Assembly (NCBI GenBank): GCA_007858575.1 | Contig: CP042279.1 | Span: 620,001-684,000, forward strand | Direction of reading: 5' to 3' | Origin: Streptomyces sp. WAC08241 | GTDB taxonomy: Bacteria; Actinomycetota; Actinomycetes; Streptomycetales; Streptomycetaceae | Length of the DNA: 64,000 nucleotides | Part shown: one piece after another, positions 56,278 to 64,000 of the stretch | How the letters are laid out: each line of letters opens with the position of its first letter | How positions within the stretch are numbered: position 1 is the first letter of the stretch | Made by a program: the position numbers and the translations under genes | The notes under the pieces: generated by a model | What the model saw: the letters and a program-made list of their open reading frames with translations, nothing else | Told to the model about the DNA's origin: nothing | The model's database searches: none

Positions 56278-57251
56278 GCCGCAGCCGGCTCTCGAAACGC
56301 ACCGCGCGGCCCGTGAACGGGTCGGTGAACTCCAGCGTCCGCGCCAGCAGCCCCAGCGGACGCCCGAAGTCCTCCGGCCCGTCCTCACGGACCACCGGGT
56401 AGACCGGATCGTTCAGGATCGGCAGCCCCAGGGCGTTCATGTGCACCCGTAGCTGGTGCGTCCGCCCGGTCACCGGCTCCAGGCGGTACCGGCCGAGCCC
56501 GCCCGCGTGCGCCACAAGCCCGATCCGGCTCTCGGCGTTCGGCTCGCCCGGCACCTCCCGGGCGGCCATCACCCCGCGCTCCTTCTCGATCCGGCTCCGC
56601 ACCGTCACCGGCAGCTCCACCGCCGGGTCGTACGGCGCCACCGCCTCGTACTCCTTGCGCACGGCCCGGTCCCGAAACAGCGTCTGGTACGCCCCCGGTC
56701 CTCCTCCCGCACGACGAACAGCACGAGCCCCGCCGTCAGCCGGTCGAGCCGGTGCGCGGGCTGGAGGCGGGCAGCCCCAAGTCCCGCCGCAGCCGCGCCG
56801 TCGCGGTCTCCGTGACGTGCCGCCCCCGGGGCATCGTCGCCAGGAAGTGCGGCTTGTCGGCCACCACGATCCGCTCGTCCCGGTACACGACCCCGACCGC
56901 GAACGGCACCGGCGTCTCCGGCGGGAAGTCCCGGTGGAACCAGATCCACCGCCCCACGGCGTACGGCTCGTCCCCGCCGACCGGCCCGTCGGTCCCGACG
57001 AACCGCCCCTCCCGCAGCATCTCCTCGACCCGCCCGGCCCCGACGGCCGCCCCGTACCGCTCCACCAGGTGGTCCCGTACGGTCGCCCAGGCGCCGTCCG
57101 GGTCCTCCGGGAGCCGCACCCGCACGGGATCGATCCCGTCCCGCTGGGGCAGCGGCGAAGCGGGGCCTTGGTCCTGCGTCTCACCACTCCGCCTCGTGGC
57201 CGTCCGTACTCGTGCGCTCATGATGCGTGCGCTCATGATGCGTGCGCTCAT
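56261..57251 (-). CDS. RluA-family pseudouridine synthase (frameshifted)
   Basis: About 327 residues. N-terminal S4-like region DGAWATVRDHLVERYGAAVG, VEEMLREGRFVGTDG; core VVYRDERIVVADKPHFLATM, catalytic Asp in LQPAHRLDRLTAGLVLFVV, YEAVAPYDPAVELPVTVRSR and LEPVTGRTHQLRVHMNALGL. Makes pseudouridine in RNA. Three in-frame ATG codons (57251, 57236, 57221) lie in a 15-bp tandem repeat giving MSARI-MSARI-MSARV; which is used is uncertain. Shifts near 56765 and 56700. Directly follows the tRNA-Leu terminator. Confidence 0.83.
57212..57251. repeat. 15-bp repeat carrying three start codons
   Basis: CGTGCGCTCATGATG occurs in three tandem copies (last truncated) at the 5' end of the pseudouridine synthase gene. 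On the minus strand each copy contributes ATGAGCGCACG, giving three in-frame ATG codons 15 bp apart. Confidence 0.85.
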
Positions 57252-57287
57252 GCGAAAGTCCCGGTCGAGAAGATCTCGACCGGGACT
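57252..57287 (-). terminator. terminator after tRNA-Leu
   Basis: Perfect 14-bp stem AGTCCCGGTCGAGA (57257-57270) / TCTCGACCGGGACT (57274-57287) with a 3-nt loop, eight bases past the tRNA 3' end; TTTCGC follows on the minus strand. It also lies immediately before the pseudouridine synthase start codons. Confidence 0.85.
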
Positions 57288-57295
57288 CCGTGTGG

Positions 57296-57379
57296 TGTCC
57301 GAGGGGGACTTGAACCCCCACGCCCGATAAAGGGCACTAGCACCTCAAGCTAGCGCGTCTGCCATTCCGCCACCCGGAC
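57296..57379 (-). tRNA. tRNA-Leu (anticodon GAG)
   Basis: On the minus strand the 7-bp acceptor GTCCGGG/CTCGGAC closes a cloverleaf with D-arm GGCGGAATGGCAGAC, anticodon stem CTAGC/GCTAG around loop TTGAGGT (anticodon GAG), a long class II variable arm (TGCCCTTTATCGGGCG) and T-arm GGGGGTTCAAGTCCCCC. Discriminator base A at 57296; CCA is not encoded. Decodes CUC. Independent of its neighbours, with its own terminator. Confidence 0.95.
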
Positions 57380-57585
57380 AAGGTGTCTGTCTTCCTGGCC
57401 GCTGGGCCCTTCCGACGAGGAAAACCATAGCAAACATTCGAGGTGGTCGATCACCACCCCGGTGGGCCCCCGTCATGTGACGGCCGCGTGTCGGCGGGCC
57501 GCCGCCCTTGGGCGCCGAGGGGCCACGCGGGAGGATGGGGGCGACCACCAGCAATCACGTGGGGCACGTAGTGGGAGGAAGCAGA

Positions 57586-58906
57586 GTGAGCGAGTCGAAC
57601 ACGGCCGGGAGCGTCCGCGGCGAGGACGAGGTAGTCGACCTCTGTCGCGACCTCATCCGCATCGACACCAGCAACTACGGCGACCACTCGGGCCCGGGGA
57701 GCGGGCGGCGGCGGAGTACGTCGCCGAGAAGCTCGCCGAGGTCGGTCTGGACCCGCAGATCATCGAGTCGCACCGGGGCGGGCCTCCACCGTCGCCCGGA
57801 TCGAGGGCGAGGACCCGTCGCGGCCCGCCCTGCTGATCCACGGCCACACCGACGTCGTCCCGGCCAACGCCGAGGACTGGACCCACCACCCCTTCTCCGG
57901 GGAGATCGCCGACGACTGCGTCTGGGCCGCGGCGCCGTCGACATGAAGGACATGGACGCGATGACCCTCGCGGTCGTGCGGGACCGGCTGCGCAGCGGCC
58001 GCAAGCCCCGCGCGACGTCGTCCTCGCCTTCCTCGCCGACGAGGAGGCCGGCGGCACCTACGGCGCCCGGTACCTGGTCGACAAGCACCGGGACCTCTTC
58101 GAGGGGGTCACCGAGGCCATCGGCGAGGTCGGCGGCTTCTCCTTCACCGTCAACGAGAACCTGCGGCTCTACCTGGTCGAGACGGCCCAGAAGGGCATGC
58201 ACTGGATGCGGCTGACCGTCGAGGGCACCGCGGGCCACGGCTCGATGACCAACGACGACAACGCCATCACGGAGCTCTGCGAGGCCGTGGGCCGCCTCGG
58301 CCGCCACCAGTGGCCGGTGAGGGTCACCAAGACCGTCCGGTCCTTCCTGGACGAGCTCTCGGACGCCCTGGGCACCCCGCTCGACCCCGAGGACATGGAC
58401 GCCACCCTCGCCAAGCTCGGCGGCATCGCCAAGATGATCGGCGCCACCCTGCGGAACTCGGCGGCCCCGACCATGCTCGGCGCCGGCTACAAGGTGAACG
58501 TGATCCCCGGCCAGGCCACGGCACACGTCGACGGCCGCTTCCTGCCCGGGTACGAGCAGGAGTTCCTGGCCGACCTCGACCGGATCCTCGGCCCCGCGTG
58601 AAGCGCGAGGACGTGCACGGCGACAAGGCCCTGGAGACCAGCTTCGACGGCTCCCTGGTGGACGCCATGCAGCTCGCCCTGCGCGCCGAGGACCCGATCG
58701 CCCGCGCCGTGCCGTACATGCTCTCCGGCGGCACCGACGCCAAGTCCTTCGACGACCTCGGCATCCGCTGCTTCGGCTTCGCCCCGCTCCGGTTGCCGCC
58801 GGAGCTGGACTTCGCCGGCATGTTCCACGGCGTGGACGAGCGGGTGCCGGTCGACGGCCTCAAGTTCGGCGCCCGCGTCCTGGACCGCTTCCTCGACGCC
58901 TGCTGA
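57586..58906 (+). CDS. M20-family metallopeptidase (dipeptidase/deacylase; frameshifted)
   Basis: About 440 residues, GTG 57586. Metal motifs in order: LIHGHTDVVPANAEDW (His, Asp), DMKDMDAMTLAVVRD (bridging Asp), LAFLADEEAGGTYGARYLVD (catalytic Glu-Glu), then dimerisation-domain TVEGTAGHGSMTNDDNAI and the last His in GFAPLRLPPELDFAGMFHGV. Binds two zinc or cobalt ions; hydrolyses an amide bond of a small molecule or dipeptide. Shifts near 57700, 57785, 57935, 58012 and 58600. Intergenic DNA of 180 bp separates it from the chaplins. Confidence 0.88.
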
Positions 58907-59046
58907 GCGGGGACGCCCGTGGAGCGGGTCCGCCGGGCGGATCCGCCCGGCGCCCGCCCCGGATTCGCCCGTGCGTTTGCGTGTGCCCGAAAAGAGTGAA
59001 TGACCCCGGAGGCTCGTAGCCCCACCCCTCCCCCTCGTTACAGGTG

Positions 59047-59069
59047 TGCGGTCCGCGGCTGGGACCGCA
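59047..59069 (+). promoter_or_regulatory. leader hairpin upstream of the short chaplin
   Basis: TGCGGTCC (59047-59054) and GGACCGCA (59062-59069) pair perfectly with a 7-nt loop, ending 11 bp before the GGAGG ribosome-binding site (59080-59085). Could affect mRNA stability or translation of this very highly expressed gene class. Confidence 0.6.
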
Positions 59070-59088
59070 TTGCCAACTAGGAGGAATA

Positions 59089-59322
59089 ATGATCAAGAAG
59101 GTCGTCGCTGCTGCGGCTGCCACCGGCGGTCTGGTTCTCGCGGGCGCCGGCATGGCGGTCGCCGACGCGGGTGCCCAGGGTGCGGCCATCGGTTCCCCCG
59201 GTGTCCTCTCGGGCAACGTCGTGCAGGTGCCGGTTCACGTTCCCGTGAACGTGTGCGGCAACACGGTCTCCGTGATCGGCCTGCTGAACCCCGCCTTCGG
59301 CAACGCCTGCGTCAACGACTGA
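59089..59322 (+). CDS. chpH: short chaplin (ChpH/ChpE type)
   Basis: Intact 77-residue secreted protein. ATG 59089 follows AGGAGG. Signal peptide MIKKVVAAAAATGGLVLAGA to MAVADA, then one chaplin domain: GAQGAAIGSPGVLSGNVVQV, PVHVPVNVCGNTVSVIGLLN, PAFGNACVND, with the two conserved Cys. Lacks a sorting signal. Assembles as amyloid on aerial hyphae and lowers surface tension. Located next to a long chaplin, as chpH and chpC are in S. coelicolor (from memory). Confidence 0.92.
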   Translation: MIKKVVAAAAATGGLVLAGAGMAVADAGAQGAAIGSPGVLSGNVVQVPVHVPVNVCGNTVSVIGLLNPAFGNACVND

Positions 59323-59461
59323 CGTCGTCCCTCGCCCCCTGAGGGTGTGAGCCGGTCCGGCCCCGGAGTGCGTGCCATGCACTCCGGGGCCGGTGGCTAT
59401 TTCCGCCCCGGGCCCTCCGCCCGGTGGCACTCTTCGAAGCCGAGCAGGCAGGGAACAAGCT

Positions 59462-60158
59462 ATGCGACAGGTCACACGCAAGGGCCTCATCACCGTTGCG
59501 GCCGCCGGCGGCGTCTTCGCCGCGATCGGCGGCGGCTATGCGCACGCCGACTCCGGTGCGAACGGTGCGGCCGTGAACTCCCCGGGCGTCGCGTCCGGGA
59601 ACTCCGTCCAGGTCCCGGTGCACGTGCCGGTGAACGCCTGCGGGAACACCGTCAGCGCCGTCGGGCTGCTGAACCCGGCGATGGGCAACAAGTGCGCCAA
59701 CGTCTCCGACTCGGGGAAGCCGGGCAAGCCCGGCGGCTCCTCCGCCGACGGCCACACGGGCGGCTCGCCCGGCGTGGGCTCCGGCAACAACGTCCAGGTG
59801 CCGGTCGACGTCCCGGTGAACGTGTGCGGCAACAGCGTCTCGGTCATCGGGCTCTCAACCCGGCCGCCGGCAACGACTGCGCCAACGAAGCCGAGCCCAC
59901 GCGGCCGGGCAACCCCGAGACCCCCGGCAACCCGGGGAACCCCGGGAACCCGGGCACTCCCGAGACCCCCGGCACCCCGGGCACCCCCAGACCGACGACG
60001 GGTCGAACACTCCCGGCGCGCAGACCGTGACGCCGCCGCGGGCCGTCGAGGAGCTCGCCGAGACCGGCGCCGCGCCGCTCGGCGTGATCGTCCCCGCCGG
60101 AGCCGGACTGCTGCTCGCCGGTTCGCTGATCTACCGCCGGTCCCGCCGCGCCGCCTGA
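59462..60158 (+). CDS. chpC: long chaplin with LAETG sortase signal (ChpA/B/C type; frameshifted)
   Basis: About 232 residues. Signal peptide MRQVTRKGLITVAAAGGVFA to AHADS, two chaplin domains (GNSVQVPVHVPVNACGNTVS and GNNVQVPVDVPVNVCGNSVS) joined by a Gly/Pro/Ser linker, then a Pro/Gly/Asn-rich repeat linker (NPGNPGNPGTPETPGTP). The end is a wall sorting signal LAETG, one membrane helix and a basic YRRSRRAA tail, substrate for the housekeeping class E sortase rather than class F. Shifts near 59855 and 59995. Transcribed with the short chaplin, 139 bp downstream. Confidence 0.9.
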
Positions 60159-60242
60159 GACGGCCGCACGGCCCGGGCCGTGTGACGCGCACTACGCACG
60201 GGGCCCCGCACACCGCGGGGCCCCTTCTCGTGGTCCTTCCGA

Positions 60243-60431
60243 CTACCAGGTCGCCCTGACCTGGCGGATGATCCGCCGCTTCAACCGCACTCTGCGGCTC
60301 CCGTCCCGGTGCAGGCTCAGACGGTCCAACTCCCAGTGTCCGTACTCGGCATGGTCGGTCAGCAGCCGCGTCGCCTCCTTGCGGGAGACACCGCGCGGCA
60401 CGTACACGTCGACAAATTCGTATTCCGGCAT
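60243..60431 (-). CDS. DUF5703-like small protein
   Basis: Intact 62-residue protein, ATG 60431: MPEYEFVDVYVPRGVSRKEA, TRLLTDHAEYGHWELDRLSL and a basic C-terminus RVRLKRRIIRQVRATW. Conserved in actinobacteria as a small family of unknown function, predicted as an alpha/beta unit with a basic patch. Divergent from the next gene, 47 bp between the starts. Confidence 0.78.
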   Translation of the reverse strand: MPEYEFVDVYVPRGVSRKEATRLLTDHAEYGHWELDRLSLHRDGSRRVRLKRRIIRQVRATW

Positions 60432-60478
60432 CGCATCTATTGTGCGGGCACGGCCCCGGTACGGATAGCGTCTGTCCC

Positions 60479-61182
60479 ATGTCTGATGCTGCGCAGCCCA
60501 CCGCTGCCGAGGTACGTGCCGCCGCCGAGGCGGTCAAAGCCGCACTGGACCGTCACCTCGCGGCGGTCGAACGCCGCACGGGGACGACGACCCGGCCGTC
60601 TACGAGGCCTTCAACGCCCTGGCCTCGGCGGCCGAGACCTACGACGAACTCCTCTACGACCACTACGACGAGGTCACCCCTTCGAGATCCCCGGGGCGGA
60701 CGGCTCCCTGCCGCCGTACACCGGACCCGACGAACCCCACGCCCTCAGCCTCCTGATCCGCCGCGACTACGCCGTGGCGGAGCCCCGGCGCCTGCTCGCC
60801 CAGGCCCGCCGCGTCGCCGAGACCGGCGACGAGGACGTCACCGGGGCGGCCGCCAAGGCCGGCGTCTCGCCCCTCGCCGCGCTCGGCGTGCTCTTCGGCG
60901 AGTACGAGCCGGACGAGATCGCCTCCCGGCACAAGGACTTCGGCCTGGAGGAGGGCGACTCCACGCTCTGGGTCGTCGCCGCCGACGAACTCCCGGAACC
61001 GGGGAGTGGCTCAACGCCCCTTCGACCACGCCGATCCCGAGCGGATCGTCTGCCGCTTCGACGTCAGCTCCGTCTTCGACGAGGAGGACGACGCCGACGT
61101 CGATGACGCCGACATCGCCGACGCCGACATCGACGACGGTGACGGCACCGGCGGCGGCACGGCCGGGAGGGCCCGCGCCTGA
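60479..61182 (+). CDS. conserved actinobacterial hypothetical protein (frameshifted)
   Basis: About 235 residues, ATG 60479 (MSDAAQPTAAEVRAAAEAVK). The middle, VTPFEIPGADGSLPPYTGPD and EPHALSLLIRRDYAVAEPRR, is followed by TGAAAKAGVSPLAALGVLFG, EYEPDEIASRHKDFGLEEGD and the strongly acidic tail SVFDEEDDADVDDADIADAD. Shifts near 60580, 60680 and 61005. A widespread Streptomyces protein without known function; the acidic tail suggests protein or metal interactions. Confidence 0.72.
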
Positions 61183-61260
61183 CGCCAGGGCCGACGCGGA
61201 GACGCGGGAGGGCCGGGACACCGTACGAGGTGTCCCGGCCTCCGTCGTTCCCGCGCCGCC

Positions 61261-63457
61261 CTACTCCCCGGGAGCGGCGAGCAGCGCCTCCAGGAGGGCC
61301 GCAGCCGCGTCGTGCGCTCCGGGGCCACCCCTCCGCGACCGCCCGGGGCAGGGCCTGGTCCACGCCGTGCACGACCGACAGGTGGCGCTCCGCCCGGCCG
61401 AAGGCCGTGTACACCCACGCCCGGCTCAGGCCGCCCGCCGCGTCCCCGGGCAGCACCGCGACCACCGCAGGCCACCGCGTCCCGGCCGCCTGGTGCGCGG
61501 TGAGCGCCCAGCCGTGCCGCAGCGCCGACTCCACCCGCTCCTTCGGTACGAGGACCTCGTCGTCCCCGCACCGCAGCCGCAGGCCCTCGGCGTCGGCCGA
61601 CAGGACCGTGCCGGTGACCGTCCGCCCCGGCACCGGCGCGTACGCCACCCGGTCGCCGGGGTCGTAGCCGCCGAACCGGCCGGGACCGGGGTTGAGCCGC
61701 TGCTTGAGGGCGGCGTTCAGCGCGCGCGTGCCGGCCGAGCCGCCGTGGCCGACCGTGACGACCTGGGTCCGCTCCGGCGGCACCCCGATCGCCCGGGGCA
61801 CCGAGTCGGCCACCAGTTGGACGGTGCGATGCACGGCTCGCCCGCGTCCCGCACCGGGACGATCACGACCTCTTGCCGGGGCCTCGACCTGGTTCAGTTC
61901 GCCGACGCCGATGCCCGACACCAACTCGCCGAGCGGCCCCGGGTCGGGGACGCGCGAGGCGATCCGGGGCACACCCGGGCCGCGAGCGCGTCGGCGAAGA
62001 CCCGGCCCGCGCCCGGCGCCCCGAGGACCTCCGGGTCGCCGCTCAGGACCAGGCGGCAGCCGTCCGGCAGCGACTCCACGAGCGTCGCGGCCGTCTCCAC
62101 GTCCACCTGCGGCGCGTCGAGCACCACCAGCAGGTCCAGGACGAAGGCCCCGTCCTCGTCCCGGCCCGGCCCGGCCGTCCCGGACAGCAGGGCGGCGACC
62201 GTCACGGCCTCCGTCCCCGCGGCGCCGAGCGCCCGCCGCCCGCCGTCGGAGTGGACCGCTACCAGGGCGCGGAGGCCCCGCTCGCGCGCCTTCGCCGCGA
62301 GCGCCACCGGCTCGGCGCGGGCGGCCTCGCCGCCGGTGTGCAGGACGAGGCCGTGCGCACCGGCGGCGCGCTCCAGCTCGGAGCCCTCCCAGGCGTCGGC
62401 CGTCGCCGTCCTGACCAGACGGGCGAGGCCCTCCGCGAGGCTCTCCTCCGCGAGCGCGTAGCGGTCGAGGCCGAGCAGCGCGGGCGGCTCCTCGCCGCTC
62501 TCCCCGCTCCCGTCCGTGCCCTCGCCGGACTCCTCCGCCTGCTCCTCCGTCTCCTCCGGGGCCTCCCGCTCCTCCCTGGAAGAGGTGGACCGCCCCTCGG
62601 AGACCGCCGTGTCGACCGCCTCCCCGGGATCGGGCACGGAGTGCGCGGCGAGCCCGGCGCGCACGGTCCCGACCTCTGGCGGTGTGCCCCTGGAGCGCGG
62701 CCCGCTCCAGGAGCCACACGGTGAGGGCGACCGTCCGGCGCGGGTCGCCGGGGCCGCAGTCGGGCCCTAGCAGCGCCCGCGCGAAGCCGTCGGCCTGCTC
62801 CGGCCGCACCCCGCCACCGCGAGGAGCTGCCAGGGGTCGTCGAGCAGCACCCCGGCCGCGCCCTCGCCGAGCGCGGCGGCCGCCGGTCCGGCCAGCGCCT
62901 CGGGGCGCCGCCCCGGGCCAGGACCTCGCGGACGGCGGCCGCGGTGGCGGGTGCCGGGCGGTCGCCCGCTCCGGTGCGGGGGCCGGGGGCCGCCACCGGG
63001 GCGGGCTCGGGGACGGAGGGCCGGGGCGCCGGCTCGGCCGCCTCGTAGAAGGAGCTGCCCTTGGCCGCGCCGCCTCCACGGCCCGGACCGCCGCGAGGAG
63101 GTCCGCCGCGGTGCCGCTCAGCTTGGTGCCGGCCGCGACCGGCCGCCCTTCTCGGCCTTCCGCGCCTCGATCTTCGCCCGCAGCTCCCGCTGCGCGGCCA
63201 GCTCGGCCTGCGCCTCGCTCGGTCCGGGCGCGCCGGAGTCCCCGCCGTCGCCGGTTCCCCGGCCGGCTCCTCGGCGGACTCGGCCCGCTCCTCGGAGGCC
63301 CCTCCGGCCTCCTCGGCGGCGTCGGACCCCCTGCGGCATCGGTCCCTCCGACGCCGTCGGGTTCTCCGGCGGCCGCCCCGGCCCCCTCCCGTACGTCCTC
63401 GGCGGGCTCCACGTCCTCGGGTGCCTCGGGCGCGGTCTCCCCGGAAGGCTCGGTCAC
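61261..63457 (-). CDS. RecD-like helicase-related protein with helix-hairpin-helix region, no visible P-loop (frameshifted)
   Basis: About 735 residues from GTG 63457, which overlaps the aldo/keto reductase stop. A variable acidic N-terminus, then DLLAAVRAVEAA, LLDDPWQLL-like and EQADGFARALLGPDCGPGDP (HhH of RecD2), and ALLGLDRYALAEESLAEGLA. Motif II-like LDLLVVLDAPQVDVETAATL, LPDGCRLVLSGDPEVLGAPG (motif III), the OB/SH3-like GRTVTGTVLSADAEGLRLRC, and LTAHQAAGTRWPAVVAVLPG (motif V, UvrD-C2). GxxGxGKT is not seen where motif I should be. Many -1 shifts, especially 62650-63440. Confidence 0.65.
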
Positions 63458-64000
63458 AAGGTGCTCCAGTCGTGATCCGGATAGCGGTGCACGGGCGCCG
63501 ACACGTCGTTCAGCGCCCGGCAGATCTCGTCAGGAAGACTAAGGGTCTCCACCGACAACGCGGCCGTGAGCTGGCGCGTCGTGCGCGCGCCGACGATCGG
63601 GGCGGTCACCCCGGGCCGGTCGCGGACCCAGGCGAGAGCGCCATGGAGCGGGGTCGTCGCGAGGCCGTCGGCCGCCGTCGTCACCGCGTCCACGATCCGG
63701 CTCGCCGCGTCGTCCAGGTACGGCTCCACGAAGGGCGCCATCCTCTCCGAGGCGCCCTGCGAGTCCGCCGGCGTCCCGCTCCGGTACTTCCCGGTCAGGA
63801 CGCCGCGCCCCAGCGGCGAGGAGGGCAGCAGGCCTATGCCGAGGTCCATGGCGGCCGGCAGCACCTCGCGCTCCACGCCCCGCTGGAGCAGCGAGTACTC
63901 CAGTTGCGCGCCCGCCAGCCGGGTCCGGTCCCCGCCGAGCTGCCAGGTGCCCGCCTTGGCGAGCTGCCAGCCGCAGAAGTTCGCCACGCCCGCGTACCGG
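63454..64000 (-). CDS. aldo/keto reductase (C-terminal part; 5' end outside window)
   Basis: At least 181 residues of a TIM-barrel NADPH reductase. Visible: GVANFCGWQLAKAGTWQLGG, AQLEYSLLQRGVEREVLPAA, LGIGLLPSSPLGRGVLTGKY and GVTAPIVGARTTRQLTAALS, the cofactor-binding P-I-V-G-A-R-T that ends AKR domains. Stop overlaps the RecD-like gene start by GTGA. The catalytic Asp/Tyr/Lys/His are upstream, outside the window. Confidence 0.88.
   Translation of the reverse strand, partial: RYAGVANFCGWQLAKAGTWQLGGDRTRLAGAQLEYSLLQRGVEREVLPAAMDLGIGLLPSSPLGRGVLTGKYRSGTPADSQGASERMAPFVEPYLDDAASRIVDAVTTAADGLATTPLHGALAWVRDRPGVTAPIVGARTTRQLTAALSVETLSLPDEICRALNDVSAPVHRYPDHDWSTL

Noticed and set aside
57296..57379. 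tRNA-Leu as an integration site for a mobile element
   Set aside because: No integrase, no repeated tRNA 3' end and ordinary chromosomal genes on both sides.

Overview
The window is high-GC actinobacterial chromosome, almost certainly Streptomyces. Two adjacent chaplin genes (59089-60158), a class F sortase, streptogrisin-type and subtilisin-type secreted proteases, a mycothiol-dependent formaldehyde dehydrogenase (54566-55651), a gamma-butyrolactone-receptor-like regulator (14095-15132) and many TetR regulators all point there. I see no rRNA, insertion sequence, phage gene or CRISPR array. There is one tRNA, Leu(GAG), at 57296-57379. Most genes are broken by single-base losses that nearly always move the frame by -1 in the reading direction, on both strands, typically in C/G runs. 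I read these as sequencing or assembly deletions, not pseudogenes. Gene limits below follow the reconstructed proteins across the frame changes.

Left part (1-13.9 kb): the end of a surface protein and a class F sortase, then an aldehyde dehydrogenase and a zinc alcohol dehydrogenase on the plus strand. Next comes the most interesting locus, a minus-strand operon reading from 10236 down to 4098: a RohP/MppP-like PLP arginine oxidase, a small PIN-like protein, a DapA-like lyase, a heme-oxygenase-like diiron N-oxygenase, a Rieske ferredoxin, an NCS1 heterocycle permease and a flavin/[2Fe-2S] reductase. Order and families match the known roh pathway from L-arginine to 2-nitroimidazole (azomycin). 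A strong terminator (10378-10418) separates it from a DsbA-like gene and a metallo-beta-lactamase-fold gene. A YdcZ-type transporter and its divergent TetR regulator, sharing two copies of a 20-bp operator, close the section.

Middle (14-45 kb): a butyrolactone-receptor-like regulator, an EamA transporter, a peptide-binding lipoprotein, a subtilisin, a giant LuxR (LAL-type) regulator, a streptogrisin, several small regulators, and lipid/acyl-CoA catabolism modules (acyl-CoA dehydrogenases, MaoC hydratase, SDRs, APH-type phosphotransferase, KstD-like flavoprotein). These modules are accompanied by TetR genes and clear palindromic operators. SoxR, a NamZ-type muramidase, a very histidine-rich protein, DUF202 membrane proteins and a NUDIX hydrolase lie between them.

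Right part (45.6-64 kb): a two-gene unit of a small membrane protein and a NACHT NTPase with C-terminal HEAT-like repeats, plausibly an innate-immunity module. Then come an ASCH protein, a gluconate operon (gntP, gntK, divergent gntR), an asparagine-type permease, mscR with a coupled metallo-hydrolase, an RluA-type pseudouridine synthase, tRNA-Leu, an M20 peptidase, the chaplin pair, small conserved proteins, a RecD-like protein with no visible P-loop, and a partial aldo/keto reductase. The gluconate-to-chaplin part resembles what I remember of the S. coelicolor SCO1674-SCO1680 region.
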